This document shows positions 26,388 through 34,783 of a stretch of DNA of 64,000 nucleotides, piece after piece; position 1 is the stretch's first letter, and each line of letters opens with the position of its first letter. The DNA is from CAZPHU01 sp964586285 (GTDB lineage Bacteria > Fibrobacterota > Chitinivibrionia > Chitinivibrionales > CAYFVL01). Location: the NCBI GenBank assembly GCA_964586285.1, contig CAZPHU010000006.1, forward strand, positions 1 through 64,000. The letters run 5' to 3'. The translations under genes and the position numbers were made by a program. The notes beneath the pieces were generated by a model. That model made no database searches and was not told the origin of the DNA. It saw nothing but the letters and a program-made list of their open reading frames with translations.

Positions 26388-26888
26388 ATGTCGAACGATT
26401 CTAAAAATCTGGACTCGGCTTTTCCGGTGATGAAAAGAGCCAAAAAATCCATGAGTAAGGAGGTCGAGACTTTCGATCTGGACGTTACTCCAGTTATGAA
26501 CCTTTTTATGGTGCTTATCCCTTTTCTGGTATCCATGGCGGTTTTCACTCATCTGGCAGTTGTGGATTTTTCTCTACCACCCTCCCAATCCGAAAGTGGA
26601 ACCGAAAAGGAAAGCAAGGAACTTGACATCTCGATCGTGGTAACATCATCGGGCTTTAGAATAGTGGGCACGGGAAAAAAACTCGATCTTGTCCCAAGAA
26701 TCAAGGGCAAGTACCAATTCCAGCAACTGCGTATCCTTCTAAAAGCAATTAAATTCGAGTATCCTTCTCAAAAGAGTGTTGTGCTTGTGCTGGATGGAAA
26801 TGTTCTGTACGACGATATTATAAAATTCATGGATATATGTCGCGAGTCACAATTCCCTGATATCGGACTTTCGGGAGAAATCGGATGA
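26388..26888 (+). CDS. ExbD/TolR-like protein, Asn variant at the proton-carrying site
   Basis: The product has 166 residues: a cytoplasmic tail, one membrane helix at about 32-52 and a periplasmic domain. The helix begins DVTPVMNLFMVLIPFL. In ExbD/TolR the corresponding segment (TPFIDVM) has the essential Asp, where this protein has Asn. It therefore probably cannot carry protons itself and may act as the structural partner in a mixed stator. The MNLxxxLIPF pattern seems typical of a subfamily of ExbD-like proteins in gliding-type clusters, but this is from memory. It overlaps the STAS gene by 4 bases. Confidence 0.83.
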   Translation: MSNDSKNLDSAFPVMKRAKKSMSKEVETFDLDVTPVMNLFMVLIPFLVSMAVFTHLAVVDFSLPPSQSESGTEKESKELDISIVVTSSGFRIVGTGKKLDLVPRIKGKYQFQQLRILLKAIKFEYPSQKSVVLVLDGNVLYDDIIKFMDICRESQFPDIGLSGEIG

Positions 26889-27211
26889 GCTGCAAAGTTA
26901 AGACCCGCAAATATAAGCGTATTCCGGTTCTGTATCTGGAAGGCGAAATTACAGCGGTGGATGCGCCGGTAATATCCAAAAAGCTTGAAGCGCTTGCTAA
27001 AAAGAAATCCTCCTCAATCATCATAGATCTCACCAATACGTCATTTATAGACAGCTATGGACTGGGCGTGTTTATCTACTCCTGGAAAAAACTTAAGGAA
27101 GTGGATTGCGAACTGATTTTTCTCAATCCGCAGGAATTCGTAAAAAACGTTTTCGTAGGTACAAATCTTAATAATGTGTTTAAAACCGTAGAATCATTGG
27201 ATGCCGTATGA
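26885..27211 (+). CDS. STAS-domain protein (anti-sigma antagonist-like)
   Basis: The product has 108 residues and is a single STAS domain: strand RIPVLYLEGEITAVDAP at the start, the core IIIDLTNTSFIDSYGLGVF at about 45-63, then an amphipathic helix and a final strand. In SpoIIAA the core reads DSSGLGV, and the second Ser is phosphorylated. Here that residue is Tyr (DSYGLGV), so control by an RsbW-type Ser kinase is unlikely. It overlaps both ExbD-like neighbours by four bases (ATGA), so it is made together with them. It may bind the cytoplasmic tails of the stator, in the way MlaB acts in the Mla transporter. Confidence 0.85.
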   Translation: MSCKVKTRKYKRIPVLYLEGEITAVDAPVISKKLEALAKKKSSSIIIDLTNTSFIDSYGLGVFIYSWKKLKEVDCELIFLNPQEFVKNVFVGTNLNNVFKTVESLDAV

Positions 27212-27726
27212 GTTTTCCCGCATCTAAAAGCAATCTGAAACAGTTGCGCAAAACGCGATCACAGAAAAATCTCAAGGGGTTTCGTCCACAGTTGACCTCT
27301 CTGGTGGATGTGATGACTATCCTTTTGATATATCTGCTGAAAAGCTTCTCGGCCGAAGGCGAAATTATGCCGGTCTCAAAGGAGCTGATTCTGCCGGAGT
27401 CATCCGCCCAAAAAAAACCCGAGCTGACGGTGGTAATTACTGTAAATAATAATTACATCCTTGCTGAGGATAAGTATATAGCCAATGTTGACGAGGTACT
27501 GGCCGGAGATGATTTGCTTATTCCGCAATTAAATCTATGGCTTGCGCAAAGAAGAGCGGCAACCGAGCGAATAGAACGATACTCAACCAAAACAAAATTC
27601 AGCGGAGATATAACGATACAGGGAGACAAGCGCATACGGTTCAGGCTTTTGAAAAAGATAATGTATACCTGCGGCCAACAGGGATACAACAATTTTTCTC
27701 TTGCGGTACAAAAGCGGGAGGGGTAG
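27208..27726 (+). CDS. ExbD/TolR-like protein with conserved Asp
   Basis: The product has 172 residues with a basic cytoplasmic N-terminus, one membrane helix at about 28-48 (LTSLVDVMTILLIYLLKSF) and a periplasmic domain. The Asp in LVDVM aligns with the proton-carrying Asp of ExbD and TolR. Compared with the first ExbD-like gene it is the likely active proton-path subunit. The periplasmic domain is of normal length and ends in the usual beta-alpha-beta pattern. It overlaps the STAS gene (ATGA) and ends 3 bases before the TTG of the TonB-like gene. Confidence 0.83.
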   Translation: MSFPASKSNLKQLRKTRSQKNLKGFRPQLTSLVDVMTILLIYLLKSFSAEGEIMPVSKELILPESSAQKKPELTVVITVNNNYILAEDKYIANVDEVLAGDDLLIPQLNLWLAQRRAATERIERYSTKTKFSGDITIQGDKRIRFRLLKKIMYTCGQQGYNNFSLAVQKREG

Positions 27727-27729
27727 TAC

Positions 27730-28773
27730 TTGGTTCGCCAGGATAAAATAGTAATAGCCGGTACCGGTGGGGCCATAAACCCTGTTGTGCTTAAACAAGT
27801 ACGCGGCTCGATAATTAATGTCAAGGACTATCGATTTTTAATTATTGCGCTTATTTCGATTGCCGTACATGGGGTGCTTGCATACTATCTGATTAGTCGG
27901 GAAGTTCAAGAAGAAGAGGTTATCGTTCTGGAGCAAATCCCGGAACGATTTGCCAGGTTGATAATTGAAAAACCGCTGGTGAAAGAGCCTCCGAAAGCAG
28001 TCTCTCAAACGGAGGGCAAAGCACAAACGTCCGCATCCGAACAGGAAAAAGAAGTTGATACACAAAGTCCCGCGCAAAAAAGTGCAGCAGATCGCCGAGC
28101 GGCTAAAAAGGCTGTAGCTGCACGAGCTGCTCGTGTGGAAGAGAAAGTACGCACAGTTGGAGTGCTTGGTATGCTTACGGGAGTTGGTAAAACCGCCAGG
28201 GGCCCCAGTGTTGTTGACGTACTGGACACCGGAAAAGATAAGAAAGAAAGGATGCAGGACCTTGATGACGCTCTAAAAAACATTACCGGATTGAAGAAGG
28301 CTGACAACCAAAAAATTCTCGATCGAAAACTGGTTAAAAGCAAGGATGTAGCTGTATCACATAAAGAGAGTATTGACGATCTTATCGCCGGCATAGGCAG
28401 TGCCAAATCGGATGTGCTGGCCAAAAAAGGGGATTTTATTATTCAGCGTCCCGAAAGCATCGAGGGAGCAGCGTCATCCAGTGCAAAACGGGATAACAGC
28501 GCCATTAACAACATTGTAAATTCCCATAAAATCAGTATCCGTATGAGCTATGAGAAATATCTTAAACGAAACCCCTCCCTCGCAGGGAAAATCACCGTGC
28601 GCTTTACAATTTCCGCCAACGGCCGGGTGGTAAATATTCAGCTTCTCGAGAATACAACCAGCAGTGATGAGCTGGGAAGTGATATTATGCGAAAAGTACG
28701 AATGTGGCGTTTTGAAGAAATACCACAGGGCGACGTGACTGTTACTTATCCTTTTGTTTTTGCTCCTTCGTAA
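27730..28773 (+). CDS. AgmX/PglI-type TonB-like energy transducer
   Basis: The 347-residue product starts at TTG, six bases after a strong GGGAGGGG. No other good start exists before residue 140. One membrane helix lies at about 36-56 (FLIIALISIAVHGVLAYYLI). A charged Ala/Lys/Glu-rich linker follows from 80 to 250. The C-terminal 80 residues fit the AgmX/PglI (TonB_C-like) domain (KITVRFTISANGRVVNIQLL, SDIMRKVRMWRFEEIP). Such proteins span the periplasm and pass force from a TolQR-type motor to outer-membrane parts. GltG and GltJ of Myxococcus are the best known. The next gene starts 10 bases later. Confidence 0.85.
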   Translation: MVRQDKIVIAGTGGAINPVVLKQVRGSIINVKDYRFLIIALISIAVHGVLAYYLISREVQEEEVIVLEQIPERFARLIIEKPLVKEPPKAVSQTEGKAQTSASEQEKEVDTQSPAQKSAADRRAAKKAVAARAARVEEKVRTVGVLGMLTGVGKTARGPSVVDVLDTGKDKKERMQDLDDALKNITGLKKADNQKILDRKLVKSKDVAVSHKESIDDLIAGIGSAKSDVLAKKGDFIIQRPESIEGAASSSAKRDNSAINNIVNSHKISIRMSYEKYLKRNPSLAGKITVRFTISANGRVVNIQLLENTTSSDELGSDIMRKVRMWRFEEIPQGDVTVTYPFVFAPS

Positions 28774-28783
28774 AGATGTGCAT

Positions 28784-29683
28784 ATGAAAAAGTATTATGT
28801 TCTGATTCAGATCTTTTTATTGTTAGCAGCTCTTCCTTGTTTAAGTGCGATCATTAAACCGGGACAGGTTTTGGATATACGGGTACAGTCCCATCCCGAG
28901 TTTTCCGGCAAATACAAAGTCGGCGAAAATGGGTCAATAGAGTATCCACTTCTGGCCGATCAGGTGATCAGCAATTTAACTACATCCGAACTAATGGCTG
29001 AGCTTACTTACCTGCTTGCCAAGCACATAGACAATCCTCTTGTTTTAGTATCCGTTGTCGAAAAGCCCGAAATGAACATAACCGTTCTTGGTCACGTAAA
29101 GACACCCGGACCTGTGAAGACATTTAAAGGTGCAACCATTCAGGAGGTGATCATGCTCGCCGGCGGTCCCTCTGAAAAGGCAGATGTTCAAAGCGTCAGA
29201 ATAATTCATCAATCAAGAGATGGGATAGACAAAGTAGAGGATTTTAACCTGGCTGAGTTTATGCAAGAAGGAAATCTATCGGAAATGCCGACGCTGCAAC
29301 CGGATGATGTAGTGATACTTCTATCTAAAAAGGACGCCGACAAAGTAAAAGTGATCGGAGCGGTTTCAAAGCCCGGTTTTTTTGTTCTGGAAGATTCTTT
29401 AAATGTTTTTGAACTCATTTATTTAGCGGGCGGCCCCAGCGAGAAAGCCGACTTGAGCAAAGTACGCAGATTCTTTAAAACCGACGAAAAAACCATGGAA
29501 GAAGTTCTTGATATTCAGTCTTACATAGATAGGGGGAAAATGGATGAAATACCCATTGTAAATGAAGGCGACGTTATCATTGTATACTCAAAATGGTTTA
29601 ACTGGCAGGTTTTACTAAGTATTCTCAACAATGTTCTTTTGTTTATTGTTACTATTCAAAGTATACGCGGAGCAGTCGGTTGA
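28784..29683 (+). CDS. Wza-like polysaccharide export protein (SLBB domains)
   Basis: From the ATG at 28784 the protein has 299 residues and a signal peptide (cleavage near LSA). A polysaccharide biosynthesis/export domain follows at about 25-105 (IKPGQVLDIRVQSHPEFSG). Two SLBB domains come next, each with the same LAGGPSEKAD sequence. The C-terminus is a hydrophobic helix (WQVLLSILNNVLLFIVTIQS) instead of Wza's amphipathic barrel helix. No canonical lipobox is seen. It probably forms the periplasmic/outer-membrane conduit for the polymer made downstream. The stop overlaps the Wzc-like start (TTGA). Confidence 0.85.
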   Translation: MKKYYVLIQIFLLLAALPCLSAIIKPGQVLDIRVQSHPEFSGKYKVGENGSIEYPLLADQVISNLTTSELMAELTYLLAKHIDNPLVLVSVVEKPEMNITVLGHVKTPGPVKTFKGATIQEVIMLAGGPSEKADVQSVRIIHQSRDGIDKVEDFNLAEFMQEGNLSEMPTLQPDDVVILLSKKDADKVKVIGAVSKPGFFVLEDSLNVFELIYLAGGPSEKADLSKVRRFFKTDEKTMEEVLDIQSYIDRGKMDEIPIVNEGDVIIVYSKWFNWQVLLSILNNVLLFIVTIQSIRGAVG

Positions 29684-31851
29684 ACGCAAACAGCACACTC
29701 ACGGATAAACAAAACACGGGTGCCCGTCTCAAAGATTACATCGGTATCATTTACAGACGTAAATTTGTAATTCTTTTATCCTTGATCGCTATAGTCGGGT
29801 CCACCTTTTTTTACGTACACAAATTGGAAGATGTTTATGAATCATTTTCCACGCTTGTGATTGAAGAAAACAATCCCATTGTAGCGCAAACTTTAAACAT
29901 CCGACAGAACTCTTTGAGTTTTTATCAGGGTATTCTGGACAGTAGAACATTTAATGAAATGGTACTCGACAGCATAGGAATGGATATTTTCGCCGTCCAC
30001 TTTCCTCGTTTCACCCGCTCAGACATTCTGGAGTATATAAACAGCAGCATCACCCTTCGTAAAACCCCGTATGCCTCTTTCCTTCGCCTTAATGCCCAGG
30101 CCGGCTCCAAGCAACTTTCCTACTTCATTGCCTCAACCGCAACCGATGCATTCATCAGAAGATGCAGAGAGGTGGAATCTGAAGAAAGTCGCAGGGCAAT
30201 GATTGAAATTGAAAAACAGCTTAGTCTTGTACGTGAGAATTTGGAAGAGTCCGAACAGCAATACCGAACGTTTAGAGAAAAAACGGGAGACATTCTGGAA
30301 GGAACTACGCCCGAACTAAAGACCCTTCAGGATAAATACGCAAGCGATCTTGCCCAGCTGGGACTCAAAGAAGCTGATTTGAAAGCTGAAAAAAAGCAGC
30401 TTCAAAAGTTGGAAAAGATGGTTACACCGGAAGAAAACCATTCCAGTCCTGAAATCGGCACTCTTAGATCGCGTTTGAGGGAACTGGAGCGCGAAAAACT
30501 TCGTCTTGAAAATTTGGGTATACGTATTTCCGGAATGTCTACAATTGATCGTAAAATACAGGAGATAGAAAAACAGCTACTTCAGCACAAGAGCAGCCGT
30601 TCAAGAGAGAGAATCGATCCAAGTACGATCAGGCAATGGCAGCAATTGAGAAAATCGGTCATCAACAAAGAGGCTGATCTGGACCTTTTTAAACGCAGAC
30701 TGCAATCGTATAAAAATGCCATAACAGGTTACAAAAGAGAAAATCCGGACATTCTCAATCAGTCGTTGGAACTGCTCAGGCTCAAACGTTCCAAGGAAGT
30801 ATATGAAGATGTGTACAATATTCTCCTTGAAAAAGCTGAAGAGGAACGCATCCGTAACGCTTCCAGCAGCGGCGGACTAAAAATTGTGGACATTGCCCTA
30901 ATGCCCGAAAGACCTATTCCTAAGAATGAAGCCAAATTCTATTCTCTTGGTATTATTTTGGGACTTGCCCTTGGTTTAGGCCTTGCGTTTCTGATAGAAT
31001 TCAACGATACATCCATCAAATCTACGGAAGATGTCGAGAAGCACTTGGGTCATCCGGTTTTGGGTACAATTCCTCATATTCAGAACAACCGCAAGAAGAA
31101 TATTGAAATCAAGCGACGCAGTAACAAACGGAAGAAAGGTAAAACTACTACCGTTTACCCGCGTCATTTGTTGAATTTCTCGGGAGATGACTCGGTTACC
31201 ACCGAATCATATCGATCTCTACGTACGAATTTATCTCTTGTAAGCCCAGATAATCCCATAAAAAGTGTTTTACTTACCTCAGCCGGTCCTTCCGAGGGAA
31301 AATCGTTAACAATAAGCAATCTGGCGATGGCATATGCTCAGATGGGAAAAAGAACTCTTCTGGTAGACACCGACTTGCGCCGTCCTGTTCTACACCATCT
31401 TTTTGGTGCCAAAAGAGAACCCGGGTTTACAGATTTGTTCATAAAAAACCCTGACTACGACCGCATAATAAAAACTACAGAAAAGGAAAATCTTTTTCTG
31501 ATAACCTCCGGTATGTTTACTCCAAATCCTGCCGAACTGATTGGTTCTCAGAAAATGTTTCAACATATAAACTATTTCAAAGAGCACTTCGACATGATCT
31601 TTTACGATACGCCTCCGATTGTCGCAGTTACGGATGCTACTTTACTGGGAACAAAGCTGGACGGAGTACTGCTCGTAATTCGATCTCATCATACCGACAG
31701 GGAAATATCTTTAAGAGCACTGCGCATGCTCAGCAACGTAAAAGTTAAAACACTTGGGGTTGTTCTCAACGACATAGATCTTTCGCATCGGTATTCATCA
31801 TACGGATATTATAAATATTATTTCCATTACTATAAGTCTAAAATGGACTGA
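29680..31851 (+). CDS. Wzc-like chain-length determinant and tyrosine kinase
   Basis: The 723-residue product starts at a TTG overlapping the previous stop, with GGAG upstream. The Wzz part has membrane helices at about 29-50 and 422-445, enclosing a long periplasmic coiled coil. The cytoplasmic BY-kinase domain begins near 500. It has Walker A GPSEGKS near 535, A' LLVDTDLRRP and Walker B MIFYDTPP. A tyrosine cluster ends the protein (HRYSSYGYYKYYFHYYKSK) and is the expected autophosphorylation site. It would control polymer length and export with the Wza-like partner just upstream. Confidence 0.92.
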   Translation: MNANSTLTDKQNTGARLKDYIGIIYRRKFVILLSLIAIVGSTFFYVHKLEDVYESFSTLVIEENNPIVAQTLNIRQNSLSFYQGILDSRTFNEMVLDSIGMDIFAVHFPRFTRSDILEYINSSITLRKTPYASFLRLNAQAGSKQLSYFIASTATDAFIRRCREVESEESRRAMIEIEKQLSLVRENLEESEQQYRTFREKTGDILEGTTPELKTLQDKYASDLAQLGLKEADLKAEKKQLQKLEKMVTPEENHSSPEIGTLRSRLRELEREKLRLENLGIRISGMSTIDRKIQEIEKQLLQHKSSRSRERIDPSTIRQWQQLRKSVINKEADLDLFKRRLQSYKNAITGYKRENPDILNQSLELLRLKRSKEVYEDVYNILLEKAEEERIRNASSSGGLKIVDIALMPERPIPKNEAKFYSLGIILGLALGLGLAFLIEFNDTSIKSTEDVEKHLGHPVLGTIPHIQNNRKKNIEIKRRSNKRKKGKTTTVYPRHLLNFSGDDSVTTESYRSLRTNLSLVSPDNPIKSVLLTSAGPSEGKSLTISNLAMAYAQMGKRTLLVDTDLRRPVLHHLFGAKREPGFTDLFIKNPDYDRIIKTTEKENLFLITSGMFTPNPAELIGSQKMFQHINYFKEHFDMIFYDTPPIVAVTDATLLGTKLDGVLLVIRSHHTDREISLRALRMLSNVKVKTLGVVLNDIDLSHRYSSYGYYKYYFHYYKSKMD

Positions 31852-31885
31852 ATCAATCCTTAAACATGTATGCTCAGGTAAAGAA

Positions 31886-32776
31886 TTGAATAAACCAACG
31901 CCTGCTGAGGCACAAGCTTTTTCGGACAAAAGTCATGTAAGAGGCGCATGGGACACTGAATCCGGCCGCAATGAAAACGGGTTTCCATACAAACTTGCAG
32001 GACACCTGTTATCAAGGAAACGTGCGGGGGTGGCATGGGTCTCTTCCAAAATAGGTCACGGCGACATGGTCTGTGATCTGGGATGCGGTAAGGGGGCATA
32101 TGCAAGATGGTTCCTATTACATAAAAATGCCCATGTTGTAGCCGTCGATTGGTCTTTTAATGCCTTACGCTCAATAAAATCTCCCGCTTTCGGTAAAGTT
32201 TCCCGTGTATGCGCCGATTTAAGTTCACTGCCCCTAAAAACCGCGGTTGTCGACGCGGCATGGTCTGTTGATACTCTCGGGCATTTGCTTGACACTAACA
32301 AAGCACTCGATGAATGGAGAAGAATACTGAAAGACGAATCAAATCTTTTCCTTCACAGTGAATGCAGCGATTACTCCGAGCGATGGCCCGATCGTGAAAT
32401 TCGAAAAAAAGCTGGATATGATCCGATCGCTCACATGGACGGTCATTTTGGATTATTAAAAAGTGATAAGATTTATGCGGAACTAAAGACTCGATTTCGG
32501 GTCTATTCATTTCAAAGCCCTGCCGGTTTGGCCGGGTGGCTTATCGGTTATCCTGAAAAGTATTTCATCGCCTTCAAAAAGGCTCATATGCCCTTATTAG
32601 CCGGAATCTGTAAAATTCTTTCTCTCATAAAGAAAATGCCTTTTATCGGAATTATTCTTCGAGCAATCAACACATTATCCAATTCCATGGAATTGCTCTT
32701 GGGAATATGTGGTGGAGGGTCGTGTTTCGCCAGGCTTCAAAAAAATGATGAGAATCGATATGAGTTCGACCATTGA
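31886..32776 (+). CDS. Class I SAM-dependent methyltransferase
   Basis: The product has 296 residues and begins at TTG with AGG upstream. The SAM-binding motif I (MVCDLGCGKGAYARWF) is at about 55-70, with motif II VVAVDWSFNAL and a motif IV-type SSLPLKTAVVDAAW. A C-terminal helical region of about 90 residues is hydrophobic and may touch the membrane. In this locus it most likely methylates a sugar or the chain end of the polysaccharide. It overlaps the next gene. Confidence 0.8.
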   Translation: MNKPTPAEAQAFSDKSHVRGAWDTESGRNENGFPYKLAGHLLSRKRAGVAWVSSKIGHGDMVCDLGCGKGAYARWFLLHKNAHVVAVDWSFNALRSIKSPAFGKVSRVCADLSSLPLKTAVVDAAWSVDTLGHLLDTNKALDEWRRILKDESNLFLHSECSDYSERWPDREIRKKAGYDPIAHMDGHFGLLKSDKIYAELKTRFRVYSFQSPAGLAGWLIGYPEKYFIAFKKAHMPLLAGICKILSLIKKMPFIGIILRAINTLSNSMELLLGICGGGSCFARLQKNDENRYEFDH

Positions 32777-33686
32777 CATTGTTATACCAACATTTAATCG
32801 ATCCGCTGCAGTTAAATGGCTTGTCGAATCATTGACTCCATTTCTTGACTTCGGCGATACAGTAACAGTGGTATGGCAGGGTCTGGAGAAGCCGGATATC
32901 AATGAGAGTAAAATTGTTTCACTGATACATTCATCTCCTCCAAATCTTCCCAGAGCCAGAAATCTGGGAATAGAAAAAACCGGCGGAGAAATTATACTCT
33001 TTCTTGACGACGATGTTGAAATGGTAAGCAACATTCTCCAATATCACCGTAAAGCATATGAGGATAAACTAGTTGGGGCAGTTACCGGATATATTGATGA
33101 TCCTCTCTTCCAAACGCAATCGGATGGTCTGCCGCGGTTTGATAACCAAACTGGGGAACTTATCCAGGATTATTCATCAACCAAAAAGTCAAAAGTACCC
33201 GCTTTAATGGGAGCTCATATGTCCTTTAGGCGTACGGCATTGGAAACCATTGGCGGATTCGATCCGAAATACAGAGGTAATTCTCTTTGGGAGGATGTAG
33301 ACTGCGCTTTCAGATTACGAGCCTCTGGTTATTCAATTGCATACGAACCGGATGCTCGTGTCAAGCATCTACGCAAGGCAAAGGGTGGCTGTCGCACATC
33401 AACGGGAATCAGATATGTTCTTTGCCAGTTTTACAACACAAGCTATTTTGCCTCCCGTTTTGCGCCTCCCTCCTGCCGAGCATCATGGATCGCTTTCTGG
33501 TGGCACAGACTTGAGTATATCAGTCGCGCTAAGTTACCAGGCCTTAAACATGATCCATTGCTTGTAACCGCCGGTATTTGTGGAGCTTTTTTAGGCATAA
33601 TTACTTATGCCCTTTCAGCAAACCGTTTTAAGCCGTCCGCATACTCCTCTTTTAACGAATGGACCACTCGTGGGGTAAATATATGA
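32760..33686 (+). CDS. Family 2 glycosyltransferase
   Basis: I start it at the ATG at 32760 (MSSTIDIVIPTFNRS), which places the GT-A fold at the N-terminus as usual. ATGs at 32745 and 32748 are alternatives. The 308-residue product shows the nucleotide-sugar motif IVIPTFNR, the DxD-type LFLDDDVEM at about 85, an acceptor-side MSFRRTALETIGGFD and the base motif WEDVDCAFRLRASG. A hydrophobic patch near 265-285 may attach it to the membrane. It overlaps the methyltransferase at its start and the next gene at its end. Confidence 0.87.
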   Translation: MSSTIDIVIPTFNRSAAVKWLVESLTPFLDFGDTVTVVWQGLEKPDINESKIVSLIHSSPPNLPRARNLGIEKTGGEIILFLDDDVEMVSNILQYHRKAYEDKLVGAVTGYIDDPLFQTQSDGLPRFDNQTGELIQDYSSTKKSKVPALMGAHMSFRRTALETIGGFDPKYRGNSLWEDVDCAFRLRASGYSIAYEPDARVKHLRKAKGGCRTSTGIRYVLCQFYNTSYFASRFAPPSCRASWIAFWWHRLEYISRAKLPGLKHDPLLVTAGICGAFLGIITYALSANRFKPSAYSSFNEWTTRGVNI

Positions 33687-34783
33687 AAGTGGGGTGGATA
33701 TTTCCGCGAAACAGGCAATGCGGCATTTCTATTTATGCTCACAGTTATTTAGCGGAGCTTAGTAAACTCATTGCTGTCGAGGAATATGATATTTCTGAGG
33801 TTCTTTCTTTTTCTTCCGTAATCATCAACAGCCTAAATTCGTGCGATTGTATTCATCTTCAATATGAAATATCATTCTTTCAAAAGAATAATTTAGACAG
33901 CTATATGTCATTATGCAAAAGATTGAGACCGCCTCTGATAATATCTCTTCATGAAGTGTATGATGAATCTCCCTTTGATTTCCCCAGAAATAAGATCACA
34001 GGCAATAGGCTGATCAAGCCTTTTAAATTGTGGAAGTACGATATGACTCATAGGCATTTGTCTGCATATCGTAAACATCTCAAGAATAATTTCTATGCAA
34101 ATAAGATTCTTGTACATTATGAGTACCAACGTAATTTGCTTTTAAAGGCTGGTCTACCCATAGAAAAAACTTCCGTTGTACCATTTCCCATCGAGAAAAG
34201 CAGCTTCACCGGTCGCAACGTATGTGAAAAGGATGTTCTTGTCCTGGGTTCAAACGGATTTATAAACCCGACCTATAATTTTAATTTGCTCTTTCAAACA
34301 CTACAATCACTTAACGTACCATGGAAATTTATATGGATCGGCTGCGCGGTCAAAGAGGCACACAATGAAATGCTGATGCAATTACGCGAAATGATCAGGG
34401 TACGAGGCTGGGAAAATAAGTTTCAGATTACCGGCTGGGTAACACATAAACGCAGGGATGAGATATTGAAATCTTTGGATATCTACTTGGCGCTTTTCTC
34501 TGCTCGAAGCAGTTCCGCAAGCATTACAAGAGCAATCGCCGCGCATTGTCCAATAATTGCCGCTGATCTGGACCTGACGCGCGATTTGTGTAGAATCAAA
34601 CCGGTGTCGGCCATAGTACCTAAAGATCATATAAAAGTAGTTGATGCTATTGAAAAAATCCTTACCGAGAAAAAGTATGTGAAGAAGATGATCCATGCTC
34701 AGAGAGACCTGTGTGTGCTTTTATCTTTTAAAAATCTTGCATTATCCCTGCTGAAGATATACGAGGAGGCCTCGGGGGTATGA
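33683..34783 (+). CDS. GT-B type glycosyltransferase (GT4-like)
   Basis: The product has 366 residues from the ATG at 33683, which overlaps the previous stop (ATGA). The N-terminal half opens MKVGWIFPRNRQCGISIYAH, a Rossmann strand and a glycine turn. The C-terminal half has the donor-binding strands (VLVLGSNGFI, FQITGWV) and ends with a typical closing helix. The usual E-x7-E motif is poorly kept, with a Ser-rich loop and ITRAIAAHCPIIAADL in its place. The exact substrate is unknown. It is co-translated with the neighbouring transferases. Confidence 0.72.
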   Translation: MKVGWIFPRNRQCGISIYAHSYLAELSKLIAVEEYDISEVLSFSSVIINSLNSCDCIHLQYEISFFQKNNLDSYMSLCKRLRPPLIISLHEVYDESPFDFPRNKITGNRLIKPFKLWKYDMTHRHLSAYRKHLKNNFYANKILVHYEYQRNLLLKAGLPIEKTSVVPFPIEKSSFTGRNVCEKDVLVLGSNGFINPTYNFNLLFQTLQSLNVPWKFIWIGCAVKEAHNEMLMQLREMIRVRGWENKFQITGWVTHKRRDEILKSLDIYLALFSARSSSASITRAIAAHCPIIAADLDLTRDLCRIKPVSAIVPKDHIKVVDAIEKILTEKKYVKKMIHAQRDLCVLLSFKNLALSLLKIYEEASGV

